Assembly: GCA_032156805.1 (NCBI GenBank)
Contig: JALDXQ010000001.1
Span: 99,153 to 163,152, forward strand
Origin: Gp6-AA40 sp032156805
GTDB lineage: Bacteria; Acidobacteriota; Vicinamibacteria; Vicinamibacterales; UBA2999
Direction of reading: 5' to 3'
Length of the DNA: 64,000 nt
Below the pieces are notes generated by a model. That model ran no database searches, was not told the DNA's origin, and worked only from the letters and a program-made list of their open reading frames with translations. Shown piece by piece: positions 16,514 to 25,934 of this stretch. Positions within the stretch are counted from its first letter, which is position 1. Each line of letters begins with the position of its first letter. The translations under genes and the position numbers were made by a program.

Positions 16514-19222
16514 CTACTCCGCTCTCAGCGCCTGGACTGGATCGACCGCAATGGCCCGGCGTGCGGGTAGATAGCTGGCCAGCACGCCGGCTGCCATCAG
16601 CAGCACTGAAACCGCGGCGTACGTCACGGGGTCGAGCGCGCTCACACCAAACAACAGAGACGACATCAGACGAGTGAGTCCGGCAGCGGCCACGAGCCCG
16701 AGCGCGGCGCCAATCCCGGCCAGCCACACACCATGACGTACGAACATCCTCAGGAGTCCTGCCGGTTGCGCGCCCAGTGCTGTTCGAATGCCGATCTCTC
16801 GAATCCTCTGCGAGACCACATACGCGATCACGCCGTAGATTCCCACGATGCCGAGCACCAGACCCATCCCTCCTGCTATCGCCAGCATCACGAGCGTAAA
16901 CGACGTCCGCGCCATCGACTGGCCGTAGAGTGCCTCGAGCGTTGTGACGAGGAACACGGGCTGTCTGCCATTCACGGACCAGATGGCTTGGTGCGCCTCG
17001 GTCAACAAGCTCTCCGTTCCAGTTCGAGTGGAGCGGATCGCGAACATGCCGGCAACCACGGCGGATCCGTTTTTCGCGCCAAAGATGTACTGGTCCATCA
17101 ATGCGGGCCAGTAGGCAAACTCCGGCGCCTTCACGTGCACACCGTTGTCGTAGACGTTTTCGACGATGCCCACGATTTCGCGCCAGGGATCGGCAGCGCC
17201 GGCTTCTCGTATCCGCTTGCCGAGTGCAGCACTCGGAACGCCCCACCACTCGCGGGCCAGGTTCTCCGATACGATGGCCACACGCCGCTTCTCGTACAAG
17301 TCAATCCAGGTGAAGTCTCGCCCCGCAACCACTCGCGTACCGAATGTCTCGAAATACCCCGGTGCGATCCTGCGGATTTGCCGGATGGGCGGAACCTGGC
17401 CCTCTGCGAACGTCTTGTCCTCGGCATAGACCGGGTTGCCGGCGATGCCCAGAAACGATTCGAGCGGTGCGCGCGAGGCAAACGCCACCGAAGTGACTCC
17501 GGGGATGGCCTTGAGCGTATCCAGAATCTGGTGCTGCATTCGCATCACCCGCTCGGGTTCCTGAGCAATGGCCGCCGGAACCATGGAATGCAGAATCTGG
17601 ACTTCTTCAGGGGACGTGAATCCTGGATGCACGGTGCGCAGCTGCTGAAACGTGCGAATCATCAGGCCGGAGCCGATCAACAGCACGAGCGCCAGTGCCA
17701 CCTGCACCACAACGAGCGTGTTGCGCGCCCGGTGGCGCTCACGGCCATCGCTGAACGTTCGGCCGACGCCCCGCAGCGCCGCCGCGACTCGGGGTCCGGC
17801 GTATTTCACGATGGGCATCACACCAAAAAGGACACCCGAAAGCACCGAGACTCCGAAGGCAAACGCGAGCACGAGCGGATCGATGCCGATTTCATTCAGC
17901 CGCGGTAAGGTGTCGGGACCTCTGACGACCAGGATCCGCAACGCGGCGTACGCCAGGCCAAGCCCCAGCGTGCCACCGAGCAATCCCAGCGTGAGACTCT
18001 CGACGAGCATTTCGCGAGCGATCCGTCCGCGACCGGCGCCCAGCGCGGCGCGAATCGCGAGCTCCTGCTGGCGGGACTCGGCACGTACGAGCAACAGATT
18101 GGCTACGTTCGCGCACGCGATCAGGAGCACCAGTCCCAGCGTCCCCATGACCACCCACAGCGTCGTGCCGATGTCTCCAATGACGTCCTGCTTCAACGGC
18201 TGGAGCTCCGGTGTGACGCGAGCGTCGTGAAATATCGCGCGACTCATTCCCGGATTCGGAGGCCAGCCGTTCAACCAGACTTCCACCATGCGAGCCACAT
18301 CGGCGTTGGCTTGCTCCATGGTGACTCCAGGCTTGAGCCGCGCGACACCCTGGTAGCCGAAATTTCCCAGGAACTGCGTGTGGCGTTCGAACCGGTGGGG
18401 AAGAATCAACTCGGGATCGCGCTGGAAACGGAATTCCTGCGGCATGACGCCAATCACCGTGCGCGGCTTCGAATCGATGGTCAACGTCCTGCCGACGATG
18501 GACGTGTCGCCCCCGAAGCGGCGCTGCCAGTAGCCGTAGGTGAGCATCACCGTCTCGGCCGATCCTGGCGCGTCGTCTGTCTGCGAGAACCAGCGGCCCA
18601 GCAGAGGCTTCACGCCCATCGCATCGAGGACACCGTAGGTGACGAAGAGCGCCCGCGGCATCTCGGGCTCGGCAACCCCCGTGACACCTGCGCCACCCGA
18701 GCTCCACAGTCCGAATTGCTCGAAGCTCCGGTTCTGATCGAGGTACGTGAAATACATTGAAGGAGAGCAGCCGAGATTGGCGATGCCGGGCACCCCCGGA
18801 GCCGTGTGCCCGACCCTGATCAGGGCGTCCGCCTGCGGATACGCGAGCGGCCTGATCAGGATGCTGTCGATGACGCCGAAGGTGGCGACGTTCGCGCCGA
18901 TACCGAGCGCCAGCGTCATGATGACGGCAGCCGTGAAGCCGGGAGCCCGTCGCATGCGGCGGAGCGCATGGCGTGTGTCGCTCACGAGCGTCTCGATGAA
19001 CGGGAGTCCTCGCTGATCTCGATAGATGTCCTTGATCGCTTCCACATTGCCGAACTTCAGCAGCGCCTGCCGGCGAGCTTCGACAGGGGAGAGACCTGCG
19101 CGAAGATTCTCTGCCGTCTGCAAGGCGACGTGTTCTTCGAATTCGGCCCGCAGGAGTTCTTCGTCGCGGGCAGACGTCGCCCACGAGATCAACCGCCGGA
19201 AAAGCCGCCTCAGCGTCTTCAT
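16514..19222 (-). CDS. MacB/FtsX-like orphan permease (ADOP type)
   Basis: A 902-residue membrane protein. The first 80 residues form a cytoplasmic helical segment (RAEFEEHVALQTAENLRAGL). Two repeats follow, each a periplasmic MacB_PCD-like domain and an FtsX-like permease block: the first transmembrane helix is at about 105-125 (TAAVIMTLALGIGANVATF), the middle helices at about 380-520, and the last three at about 780-890. This is the duplicated orphan permease family described from Acidobacteria, which lacks a linked ATPase. The ATG overlaps the PadR stop (ATGA). Its substrate is unknown; export of a small molecule or lipoprotein-like role is inferred from MacB. Confidence 0.93.
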   Translation of the reverse strand: MKTLRRLFRRLISWATSARDEELLRAEFEEHVALQTAENLRAGLSPVEARRQALLKFGNVEAIKDIYRDQRGLPFIETLVSDTRHALRRMRRAPGFTAAVIMTLALGIGANVATFGVIDSILIRPLAYPQADALIRVGHTAPGVPGIANLGCSPSMYFTYLDQNRSFEQFGLWSSGGAGVTGVAEPEMPRALFVTYGVLDAMGVKPLLGRWFSQTDDAPGSAETVMLTYGYWQRRFGGDTSIVGRTLTIDSKPRTVIGVMPQEFRFQRDPELILPHRFERHTQFLGNFGYQGVARLKPGVTMEQANADVARMVEVWLNGWPPNPGMSRAIFHDARVTPELQPLKQDVIGDIGTTLWVVMGTLGLVLLIACANVANLLLVRAESRQQELAIRAALGAGRGRIAREMLVESLTLGLLGGTLGLGLAYAALRILVVRGPDTLPRLNEIGIDPLVLAFAFGVSVLSGVLFGVMPIVKYAGPRVAAALRGVGRTFSDGRERHRARNTLVVVQVALALVLLIGSGLMIRTFQQLRTVHPGFTSPEEVQILHSMVPAAIAQEPERVMRMQHQILDTLKAIPGVTSVAFASRAPLESFLGIAGNPVYAEDKTFAEGQVPPIRQIRRIAPGYFETFGTRVVAGRDFTWIDLYEKRRVAIVSENLAREWWGVPSAALGKRIREAGAADPWREIVGIVENVYDNGVHVKAPEFAYWPALMDQYIFGAKNGSAVVAGMFAIRSTRTGTESLLTEAHQAIWSVNGRQPVFLVTTLEALYGQSMARTSFTLVMLAIAGGMGLVLGIVGIYGVIAYVVSQRIREIGIRTALGAQPAGLLRMFVRHGVWLAGIGAALGLVAAAGLTRLMSSLLFGVSALDPVTYAAVSVLLMAAGVLASYLPARRAIAVDPVQALRAE

Positions 19223-19563
19223 TTCAGGTCCTCGGCTTTCGCGGCAAAGAATCGTTCGATGATCGTCGCTGTCTGTTCCCAGCTCCGTGCTTCCGCCTGC
19301 AGTTGCTTGCGGCCCTGCCGTGTCAGTCGATAGAAGCGCGCCTTGCGGTTGTTCTCGGACGCGCCCCATTCCGATGCGATGGAGCCTTCCTGCTCCAGCT
19401 TGAGCAGCACCGGATAGAGAGTCCCCTGGTTGACCGTCAGCAGATCCCCACTGATCTGCTCGATCCGCCTGGCGATCCCGTAGCCGTGCAAGGGGCCGAG
19501 CACATCCAGGGTCCTGAGTACCATCAGCGCCAGTGTGCCCTGTCGAACGTCGCTGTCCTTCAT
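19219..19563 (-). CDS. PadR-family transcriptional regulator
   Basis: A 114-residue regulator with a PadR winged helix: GTLALMVLRTLDVLGPLHGYGIARRI, then NQGTLYPVLLKLEQEGSIASEW and the wing RKARFYRLTRQGRKQL. PadR proteins usually repress an adjacent transporter and release DNA when a ligand binds. It overlaps the permease start (ATGA), so the pair is one transcription unit and is probably autoregulated. The ATG at 19563 fits the family length; only a weak AAAGAGA lies upstream. Confidence 0.93.
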   Translation of the reverse strand: MKDSDVRQGTLALMVLRTLDVLGPLHGYGIARRIEQISGDLLTVNQGTLYPVLLKLEQEGSIASEWGASENNRKARFYRLTRQGRKQLQAEARSWEQTATIIERFFAAKAEDLK

Positions 19564-19621
19564 ATCTCTTTGGGTTTCCAACAGGAATGGTGCCGTATTT
19601 CCTATGGGAAAGCAACAGGGC

Positions 19622-19692
19622 AAGTTGGTCCTTGGGGCTTGGTGCCTTGTTCTTGGTGCTTCGTTCTTCTCCCTTAGTACTTCGCGCTCTGT
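19622..19692. repeat. one-armed heptamer repeat array
   Basis: About ten 7-base units of GTTCTTG, GTGCTTC and GGGCTTG types in one orientation. The array lies between the divergent PadR and secreted-protein genes. Confidence 0.65.
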
Positions 19693-19725
19693 CGCGTTAT
19701 CATTTGCAGGTCTTCGGAGCAGACC

Positions 19726-20808
19726 ATGAAAACAGTGCTGTTCGCCCTTTTACTTGGATTCACGTTGAGTGCAGTTGACGCTGCCGCGCAGGATCGGCCA
19801 GCCACCGAAACGACGTCCACGGCCACGGACGTGGCCGCGCTGCCGATTCCTCAACCCGCGGCGGGATTCGTCCAGCCGAAAACCCCGTGGGGTGACCCCG
19901 ATCTCCAGGGATTCTGGCCCGGTGTCGAGATGGTGGGCGTGCCGCTGCAGCGGCCGGCGCGGTTCGGGACGCGCAACACGCTGACGGAGGAAGAGTTCAC
20001 GAAGCGCGCCAGCGAGATCAGGAACGAGGAGGAGTCGCTCCTTGCCGAGATCGACGTGTTCACCGCCGATGTGACCACACCCTGTGCCATCCGCTGCCCC
20101 ACGTCGCCGACGCCACACTGGCAGGAGACCGGCAAGCCGTCCCACCAGGCGTCACTCATCATCGACCCTCTGGACGGCCGCCAGCCGCCGTTGTCGGCTG
20201 AGGGGCAGGCGCGTCAGCAACAGCAGCAGGTGGACGTCAAGGCGCGACGCGAGCGGTTGCAGGGGCGTGAGGCGGACTCGCATCTCGATCGCAGCCTCTA
20301 CGACCGCTGCATCACGCGCGGCGTCATGGGATCGCTCCTGCCGACCATCTACAACAACGGGAACGAGATCGTGCAGGGGCCGGGCTACGTGGTGATTCGC
20401 AACGAGATGATTCACGAGGCGCGCGTGGTGCCGCTCGACGGCCGTCCCGAGCTTGCGGCGAACGTGACGTCCTACATGGGCGATTCGCGTGGCCGCTGGG
20501 AAGGGAACACGCTGGTTGTCGTGACGAAGAACTTGAACGGGATGACCGGCATCGGTGGGAACGGCGGCGGTCGGACGAGCACCAAGCTCACGATCACCGA
20601 GCGGTTCACGATGTTGGACGCGAACACGCTCCAGTACACCGCGACGATTGACGACCCCGGGACTTGGACGCGGCCGTGGACGCTGTCGTTCCCCTGGAAG
20701 CGCGAGCCGGTCTATGGGATGTTCGAGTACGCGTGCCATGAAGGCAACTACGCGATGCGCAACATCCTGAGCGCGTCACGCGCCGCCGAGGCGAACGGGG
20801 GCAAGTAG
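19726..20808 (+). CDS. secreted PWGDPDLQG-family protein (copy 1)
   Basis: A 360-residue exported protein with a signal peptide (about 1-22, ending DAAAQ). The shared signature starts at PKTPWGDPDLQG. It continues with SLYDRCITRGVMGSLLPT, GPGYVVIRNEMIHEARVVPLDG, DSRGRWEGNTLVV, DPGTWTRPWT and EYACHEGNY. Three other genes in this window share this order of motifs (30,105, 42,072 and, more distantly, 44,076). The family is abundant in Acidobacteriota annotations and unnamed as far as I know. Conserved Cys pairs (CITRG and CHEGN) suggest a disulfide or metal site. A periplasmic location is likely; function unknown. Confidence 0.88.
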   Translation: MKTVLFALLLGFTLSAVDAAAQDRPATETTSTATDVAALPIPQPAAGFVQPKTPWGDPDLQGFWPGVEMVGVPLQRPARFGTRNTLTEEEFTKRASEIRNEEESLLAEIDVFTADVTTPCAIRCPTSPTPHWQETGKPSHQASLIIDPLDGRQPPLSAEGQARQQQQQVDVKARRERLQGREADSHLDRSLYDRCITRGVMGSLLPTIYNNGNEIVQGPGYVVIRNEMIHEARVVPLDGRPELAANVTSYMGDSRGRWEGNTLVVVTKNLNGMTGIGGNGGGRTSTKLTITERFTMLDANTLQYTATIDDPGTWTRPWTLSFPWKREPVYGMFEYACHEGNYAMRNILSASRAAEANGGK

Positions 20809-20872
20809 CAGCGAGGCGGCTGCCGCGAAGCGGACCCGCTCACACTCGTCGGGATCGCGACGGAGGATGGTC

Positions 20873-20986
20873 ATGAAGGCGGACCCTCATGTTGGGTACT
20901 CGCTCGGCGGTCTGTTCGGTGCCTATGCGCTGTTCCATGCACCAGACGCCTTCCGGCGGATGGTCCTCGTCAGCCCAAGCCTTTAA
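20873..20986 (+). pseudogene. remnant of an alpha/beta-hydrolase (esterase)
   Basis: A 37-codon fragment reads GYSLGGLFGAYALFH and ends VLVSPSL before a TAA. This is the nucleophile elbow (GxSxGG) of D-esterase-like hydrolases with everything before and after missing. It lies in a 307-base gap that otherwise holds no gene. I take it as the relic of a deleted esterase. Confidence 0.6.
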
Positions 20987-21115
20987 GCGGGAAGGCCTGT
21001 AATTGCCGAGGTTGCCTGGCGCAATTCCGGCGCTCGACTATTAAAGGTCGCGACAGCTTCATCCGATAGAATAGGTGTCGATTTCCCGTTCGAAACCACT
21101 ATCGGTCGACGGCTC

Positions 21116-22534
21116 GTGTCGAGAATATCCCTATGCGCACGCATGGGTTTGATTACCTGTGCGCTTCTATTTAGCCTTCCTGGCAGTTCAACGGCACAGG
21201 AAGCGCGGTTCTCCTTTCCCGCCGCACCGCTCAACACATCAGGTGCAACACCTCTCTTCCGGGTCGATATTGTCGAGCCACCGGAACGATCGACCGTTGC
21301 GTTGCCATCGGTGACGGTGGTCGAGACGCCACGGGGCCCACGGATGAGCAACGTGGCCCTGAAGCTTCCGCCGCTCTCCATCGCCGGCACCTCAGTCGCC
21401 TCGAAACTTGGCGATCAGGCCCTTCCACGAACGTTCAGCTCCTCGCCATGGGCAGGCGATCTCGTGAAGCGGCCGATCCGTGGCCTCAGCTTTTCGACTA
21501 CCGGTTCAACACCCGTGAACGTCCTGGTTGGCCAAATGGATGGTTCCCGCCCGCTGACGCAGCCGGGCGATGCCCCTGGCGTGGTGGCCCTTTCGATGGG
21601 GGTCGGGTCGAATCAGGAGTTCTCGGTCACGCCTCGCGCGCTCGTCCCGATGGGCTCGACGACACAAGCCAGTGTCGGAACTGCGATTCGCACCGAGGTG
21701 AGCCAGCATGTGTCGTTGGTCAGCGACGTCGGTGCGGCGGGAACGACAGAGAATGGCTGGGATCCACTCGCCTCCGCTGCGGTCATCGGGCATTGGAGCG
21801 GAGCGGAGTTCGAAACCAATCTGCTCCGCGGCGCGTCGCCTGTGGGCACAACGGATCTCCCCACTGTCAGGTCGCTCGATCGCGAGATCATCCGTGGGAA
21901 GGTGCGCTCCATCCCGGGCATAACCATTTCGACACAGGCGAGCTGGTCGCGCCCCTCGAGCGCCCCCACGACTGCCGACACGACGGTCGGTTCGATTGGC
22001 GTCGCGTACGATCGACTGCCAATCGGGGTGCTCATCGCGGCACGGCAGGATGAAGACAGCTCGGTGCAGGAGATCGACACAACGCGCATCGAGTGGAGGC
22101 GCAGGTCGGCTGGCGGCATCGTTGTTCGCTACACCCAGTGGGAGCAAACGCCGCGCGATCGCCTCCTGTCGGGCGTGTCATCGAAGCAAATGGAGCTGGA
22201 GGTGCCTGGCTGGATCGATCGCGACCTTCGGAATCGACTGGACGTTGGAGCCGTTCTGACGGAGAACCCGGAGCCGGGCGCGCCGATAGTGAGCTCGAAG
22301 CTGAGCGGCCGATTCGACGTGGTCGGTCACGTCGGCGTTACCGGAGACACCGAGGTGGGTTTCACGAGCGGCGGACCGACGTTGCGCATGCTGCGCGTGG
22401 CCTCGAGCGTCCCACTCCTCAATCGGACGGCTGTGCAACTGCTCTACGTCTATCAAGCTCGTGGGCCGTACGTGTTCGAGAACCAATCGTTCGAGGCGCG
22501 TCTCTCGCGCTCCATCCCGCTCGCGAACTGGTGA
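21116..22534 (+). CDS. secreted beta-rich envelope protein, unknown function
   Basis: A 472-residue protein with a signal peptide (about 1-28, ending STAQE). The rest is rich in short alternating strands with Ser/Thr/Val and ends in SIPLANW, an aromatic C-terminus typical of outer membrane barrels. I recognise no family. It starts with GTG at 21116. The upstream region shows no riboswitch I can support. It stands alone between a decayed esterase and a convergent methyltransferase. Confidence 0.7.
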   Translation: MSRISLCARMGLITCALLFSLPGSSTAQEARFSFPAAPLNTSGATPLFRVDIVEPPERSTVALPSVTVVETPRGPRMSNVALKLPPLSIAGTSVASKLGDQALPRTFSSSPWAGDLVKRPIRGLSFSTTGSTPVNVLVGQMDGSRPLTQPGDAPGVVALSMGVGSNQEFSVTPRALVPMGSTTQASVGTAIRTEVSQHVSLVSDVGAAGTTENGWDPLASAAVIGHWSGAEFETNLLRGASPVGTTDLPTVRSLDREIIRGKVRSIPGITISTQASWSRPSSAPTTADTTVGSIGVAYDRLPIGVLIAARQDEDSSVQEIDTTRIEWRRRSAGGIVVRYTQWEQTPRDRLLSGVSSKQMELEVPGWIDRDLRNRLDVGAVLTENPEPGAPIVSSKLSGRFDVVGHVGVTGDTEVGFTSGGPTLRMLRVASSVPLLNRTAVQLLYVYQARGPYVFENQSFEARLSRSIPLANW

Positions 22535-22581
22535 AGACGCCATGCTCATCCTGACTCATCAACTGATGCGGCGTGGCGGTG

Positions 22582-23601
22582 TCACTGCGCGCAGGCCGCT
22601 TCGAGAACGCTGATCCCCGTTCGGCCTTCTGTCGGGATCACGCCCCGCAGCTCCAGGCCGGCGCGCGCCAGCAAGTCACGAAACTCACTTCTCGTACGCT
22701 CCTTGCCCAGGCCGAGCACCAGCATGTGCAGGTCCATCACGACAGCCGCCGGGTGGTCGGACGCCCGATCGGAGATCACGGCTTCGACGAGGATGAGCGT
22801 GCCGTTGCCGCTCATCGCGGTGCGACAGGTGCGCAGGATCCGCACCGCATCCTCGTCGGTCCAGTCGTGGATCACGCGTGACAGTAGATACAGGTCGCCC
22901 CCGGATGGAATCGCGTCGAAGGCGTCGCCGCCGACGATGTGGCAGCGGGATGCCAGGCCGGCCGCGTTGAGACGATCTGTGGCCGTCGGCACTACTTCGG
23001 GAAGGTCGAAGAGCGTCCCCTCGAGATTCGGGTAGGCCGTCAGCAGAGCGCTGAGCGTCACCCCGAAGCCGCCGCCCACATCAATCACATGGTGATAGCG
23101 GCTGAAGTCGTACGCGCGCAGGACTTCTGTGACCTCGACCGCAGATCGCGCCACCATGGACTCTTGAAAAGCGGCGAGCCTCTCGGGTGAGGCAGCGAGG
23201 TGATCAAAGAAATCGGTGCCGTACACGTGCCGAAACGGCGAGCTGCCACTCTGCACGGACTTCAGCAACCCGGATGCTGCGTGATAGTACAAGTCGCCGC
23301 GGCTGAGGACGGCGCCGCGCAATGAACCTGTCGTGCCAGACTGCAGGCATCGTCCTTCGTCGGTAAGCCGGAACGCTCCTTCCACCTCCTCGACGATGCC
23401 GACGATTGCGAGCCCACGGAGGATGCGATGGAGCGCTGAAGGGTCAGCTCCGAGCGCGGCAGCGAGATCGGCTGCCGATCGCGGTCCGTTTGTCAGTGAA
23501 TCGGCCAGCCGGAGGTGTGCAGCGACGTACAGCAGCTGCGTGCGCAAATACCCGTCCATCAGGCCGGCGATACCGTCGTGCGTTCCGGATGGAACCGGCA
23601 T
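22582..23601 (-). CDS. SAM-dependent O-methyltransferase-like protein
   Basis: A 339-residue enzyme. Residues about 12-95 form a winged-helix dimerisation domain (LADSLTNGPRSAADLAAALG). Residues about 150-325 form the methyltransferase core with VIDVGGGFGVTLSALL (SAM motif I), GGDAFDAIPSGGDLYLLSRVIHDW and LILVEAVI. The HDW motif supplies the general base histidine of plant-type O-methyltransferases. In bacteria such enzymes methylate hydroxyls on small aromatic or polyketide compounds; the substrate here is unknown. No biosynthetic gene cluster surrounds it. The gene lies downstream of the PQQ dehydrogenase across a hairpin. Confidence 0.88.
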   Translation of the reverse strand: MPVPSGTHDGIAGLMDGYLRTQLLYVAAHLRLADSLTNGPRSAADLAAALGADPSALHRILRGLAIVGIVEEVEGAFRLTDEGRCLQSGTTGSLRGAVLSRGDLYYHAASGLLKSVQSGSSPFRHVYGTDFFDHLAASPERLAAFQESMVARSAVEVTEVLRAYDFSRYHHVIDVGGGFGVTLSALLTAYPNLEGTLFDLPEVVPTATDRLNAAGLASRCHIVGGDAFDAIPSGGDLYLLSRVIHDWTDEDAVRILRTCRTAMSGNGTLILVEAVISDRASDHPAAVVMDLHMLVLGLGKERTRSEFRDLLARAGLELRGVIPTEGRTGISVLEAACAQ

Positions 23602-23649
23602 CGCTGCCTCCTTCGCGCCAGGACGTGCGCGGTGGCTCGCCGCCTGTGA

Positions 23650-23668
23650 GGCGGGTCTGAAGACCGCC
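23650..23668. repeat. GGCGGGTCT hairpin
   Basis: GGCGGGTCT, two bases, then AGACCGCC. A short copy of the hairpin family seen after the OmpA-like gene and near 44,870. It lies just downstream of the PQQ dehydrogenase stop on the minus strand and may end its transcript. Confidence 0.5.
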
Positions 23669-23703
23669 GCGCTGACGCCGCGAACTTCTGCTCTCGTCGC
23701 TCG

Positions 23704-25884
23704 CTATTTGCGTTCGGGCAGCGCGAACACGTACATCGCCTGCCCAGTGGTCGGCACGCGAATCTCGGGAGCAATCGTCGATGGCACGAGTCGAGGGCTG
23801 CCGCCGCCGAGCCCTGTCGTGACCGCGATGTACTGTCGTCCATCGACGGCAAACGAGATCGGGAACCCCTGGACCGACGTGCTGAGCCGTGTCTTCCACA
23901 GCACGCGGCCGGTCCGCGTATCGACTGCCTTGAACTCGCGATCGAGATCACCGACGAACGCCACGCCGCCGCCCGTCGACAGCACTGATGTCAGGAATGG
24001 TGCGCGCTGCTGCAGTGCCCACGTTTCCTTCATGCTGTTCACTTCGAACGCCGCAAGCTTGCCGACGTTACCGTCGGTGCCCGGCATCTCGTAGAAGCGT
24101 CGATCGGCCCCGCCACCGCTGCCGCCGCCGGGGACCTGTTCGATCTTCTGCGCGCGAATGGCGATGCAGCTCTGGCTGAGCGGGATGATGAGCTGATTGC
24201 TTTGCTTGTGGTGGCTCATCGCCTGCCAGTTGTGACCGCCTTCGGTGCTCGGGCAGCCATCGATCCACTGTCCGATCTCGTGATCGATGATGTCGGCGCG
24301 GTAGCGCGGCTCGCCGGTCTTCGGATCGAAGCTCTCCCAGACGTTCTGGAACGTGCCTTCCTTGTGTCCGAGGTACTTGCCGGTCTTGCGATCGAGCTTC
24401 CAGATCACCGCGTCCTTGCCAACGGTGAACACGAGGTTCTGGCCACCGCTGTCCACGAGCACTCGCTCGAAGACGATATCGAGGTCGAGCGCTTCACCGG
24501 GCGCGTGCGAGTAGTACCACGCCAGCTTGCCAGTGTCGGCATCGAGCGCGACGGTCGAACTGGTGTAGAGCGCCTTGTCGAGCGTGTACATCCCGCGGCT
24601 CACCGGCATCCATGGTTTGGCCTGCGCGGTGCCCCAATACGTCAGGTTCAAGTCGGGATCGTAGCTGCCGGTGATCCAGGTCTCGCCTCCTGCGCGGTAC
24701 AGGTTCGTCAGACTGCCCCACGAATCGCCACCGGGTTCGCCTTCGCGCGCGACGGTGTTGAATCGCCAGAGTTGCTTGCCGGTGGCGGCATCGTAGGCGC
24801 TGATAAAGCACCTCCGCTCGACGTACGGTGAACAGCCGCCCATGCCCTGAATCACTTTGCCGCGCGCAACGAGCGGGCCGCTCGAACTGCCACGGCCATC
24901 GGGCATCTCGACGTCCCACGCGATCTCACCGGTGCGCGCGTTCAGCGCCACCAGGTGCGCGTTGCTCAGCGCCAGGTACAGCTTGTCTTCGTAGAGCGAC
25001 ATCCCGCGCATGGCGATGTTCACGCCGAGGCGTTGCTCCCAGATCAGATCGCCCGTGCGCCCGTCGATCGCCTGCACGATCCCGCCGGTGTTGTTCAGGA
25101 AGATCGTGCCGTCTTTGGCCAGTGGCGACGGCTGGTTGGTGCCGCCCTCATTCATTGGCCATACCCACTGGAGCTGCAGGTCCTGGACGTTGCTATTCGT
25201 GATCTGCGTGAGCGGGCTGAAGCTCGAGGCGTACTGATCGCGACGCAGCATCGGCCAGTCGCCGGGTGCTGGGTTGCGCAGCATCTCGTCGGTCACTTTC
25301 GTGAGGTTCTTCACTTCTCCACGAACGGTGAGGCCGGTTGGCGGAGGTTCCTGTCCGCGTCCTCGTCCCTGACCCGCGGCCGCACCTTGCGGGCCGGCAC
25401 CTCGACCCGCGGGCGGCTGTTGCTGCGCAACGGGCGCAGGCGCAGGAGCGGGAGCCGCGGCAGGTGGTGCTGCCTGAGCCGGCGCCGCAGCAGGCCCACC
25501 GATCCGCGCATCAGTCGTTGCTGTCAGCGGAGTCGTTCCTGCCGTAATGCCATTGAACTGCAGCATGTAGGCAACGATGTTGACGTACGTCTCTTCCGGC
25601 AGCCCCCCCGGGTTGTTCGCAGGCATCGTCGTCTGAACGAGACCGTACAGATCACGCGTCGTGCGCGTGCGCCAGCCGCCGATGAACCCTTCACCTGCAA
25701 GTGGGAACGAGCCTTTGAGGTCGGCACCGTGACAGGCAGCGCAGTTGGCGTCGTACGCGGACTTGCCCGCCGAGGCCTGTTCGGCTGTGAACGGCCCGCC
25801 AGCCGGTTGCTGACCCGTGAGCAACACACCGGAGACAACAAGACTCGCGAACGCCGCCAGTAGGGAAGTGTTCTTACGAAACAT
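23704..25884 (-). CDS. PQQ-type dehydrogenase with N-terminal cytochrome c domain
   Basis: A 726-residue periplasmic quinoprotein. A signal peptide (about 1-27) precedes a cytochrome c domain with the haem site CAACH near residue 49. A low-complexity Ala/Pro/Gln linker (about 125-175) leads to an eight-bladed propeller (about 195-725) with blade motifs such as VQAIDGRTGDLIWEQ and VDTRTGRVLWKTRLS. PQQ alcohol dehydrogenases oxidise primary alcohols or sugars and pass electrons to cytochrome c. In most fused enzymes the cytochrome domain is C-terminal, so this N-terminal placement is notable. The ATG at 25884 begins the signal peptide; the open frame upstream is not coding. Confidence 0.9.
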   Translation of the reverse strand: MFRKNTSLLAAFASLVVSGVLLTGQQPAGGPFTAEQASAGKSAYDANCAACHGADLKGSFPLAGEGFIGGWRTRTTRDLYGLVQTTMPANNPGGLPEETYVNIVAYMLQFNGITAGTTPLTATTDARIGGPAAAPAQAAPPAAAPAPAPAPVAQQQPPAGRGAGPQGAAAGQGRGRGQEPPPTGLTVRGEVKNLTKVTDEMLRNPAPGDWPMLRRDQYASSFSPLTQITNSNVQDLQLQWVWPMNEGGTNQPSPLAKDGTIFLNNTGGIVQAIDGRTGDLIWEQRLGVNIAMRGMSLYEDKLYLALSNAHLVALNARTGEIAWDVEMPDGRGSSSGPLVARGKVIQGMGGCSPYVERRCFISAYDAATGKQLWRFNTVAREGEPGGDSWGSLTNLYRAGGETWITGSYDPDLNLTYWGTAQAKPWMPVSRGMYTLDKALYTSSTVALDADTGKLAWYYSHAPGEALDLDIVFERVLVDSGGQNLVFTVGKDAVIWKLDRKTGKYLGHKEGTFQNVWESFDPKTGEPRYRADIIDHEIGQWIDGCPSTEGGHNWQAMSHHKQSNQLIIPLSQSCIAIRAQKIEQVPGGGSGGGADRRFYEMPGTDGNVGKLAAFEVNSMKETWALQQRAPFLTSVLSTGGGVAFVGDLDREFKAVDTRTGRVLWKTRLSTSVQGFPISFAVDGRQYIAVTTGLGGGSPRLVPSTIAPEIRVPTTGQAMYVFALPERK

Positions 25885-25891
25885 CGCGTCC

Positions 25892-25934
25892 ACCTTTACG
25901 AACTTTGAACTTTGAACTTCACACTTTGAACTTA
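25892..25934. repeat. one-armed heptamer repeat array reaching a stop codon
   Basis: Five units of GAACTTT/GAACTTC type. The last one (GAACTTA) contains the stop codon of the CHRD-protein gene on the minus strand. The array fills the gap between two genes read in the same direction. Confidence 0.7.

Noticed and set aside
20987..21115. Riboswitch upstream of the envelope protein
   Set aside because: I could not fold it into any known class; the GC-rich segments pair only weakly.
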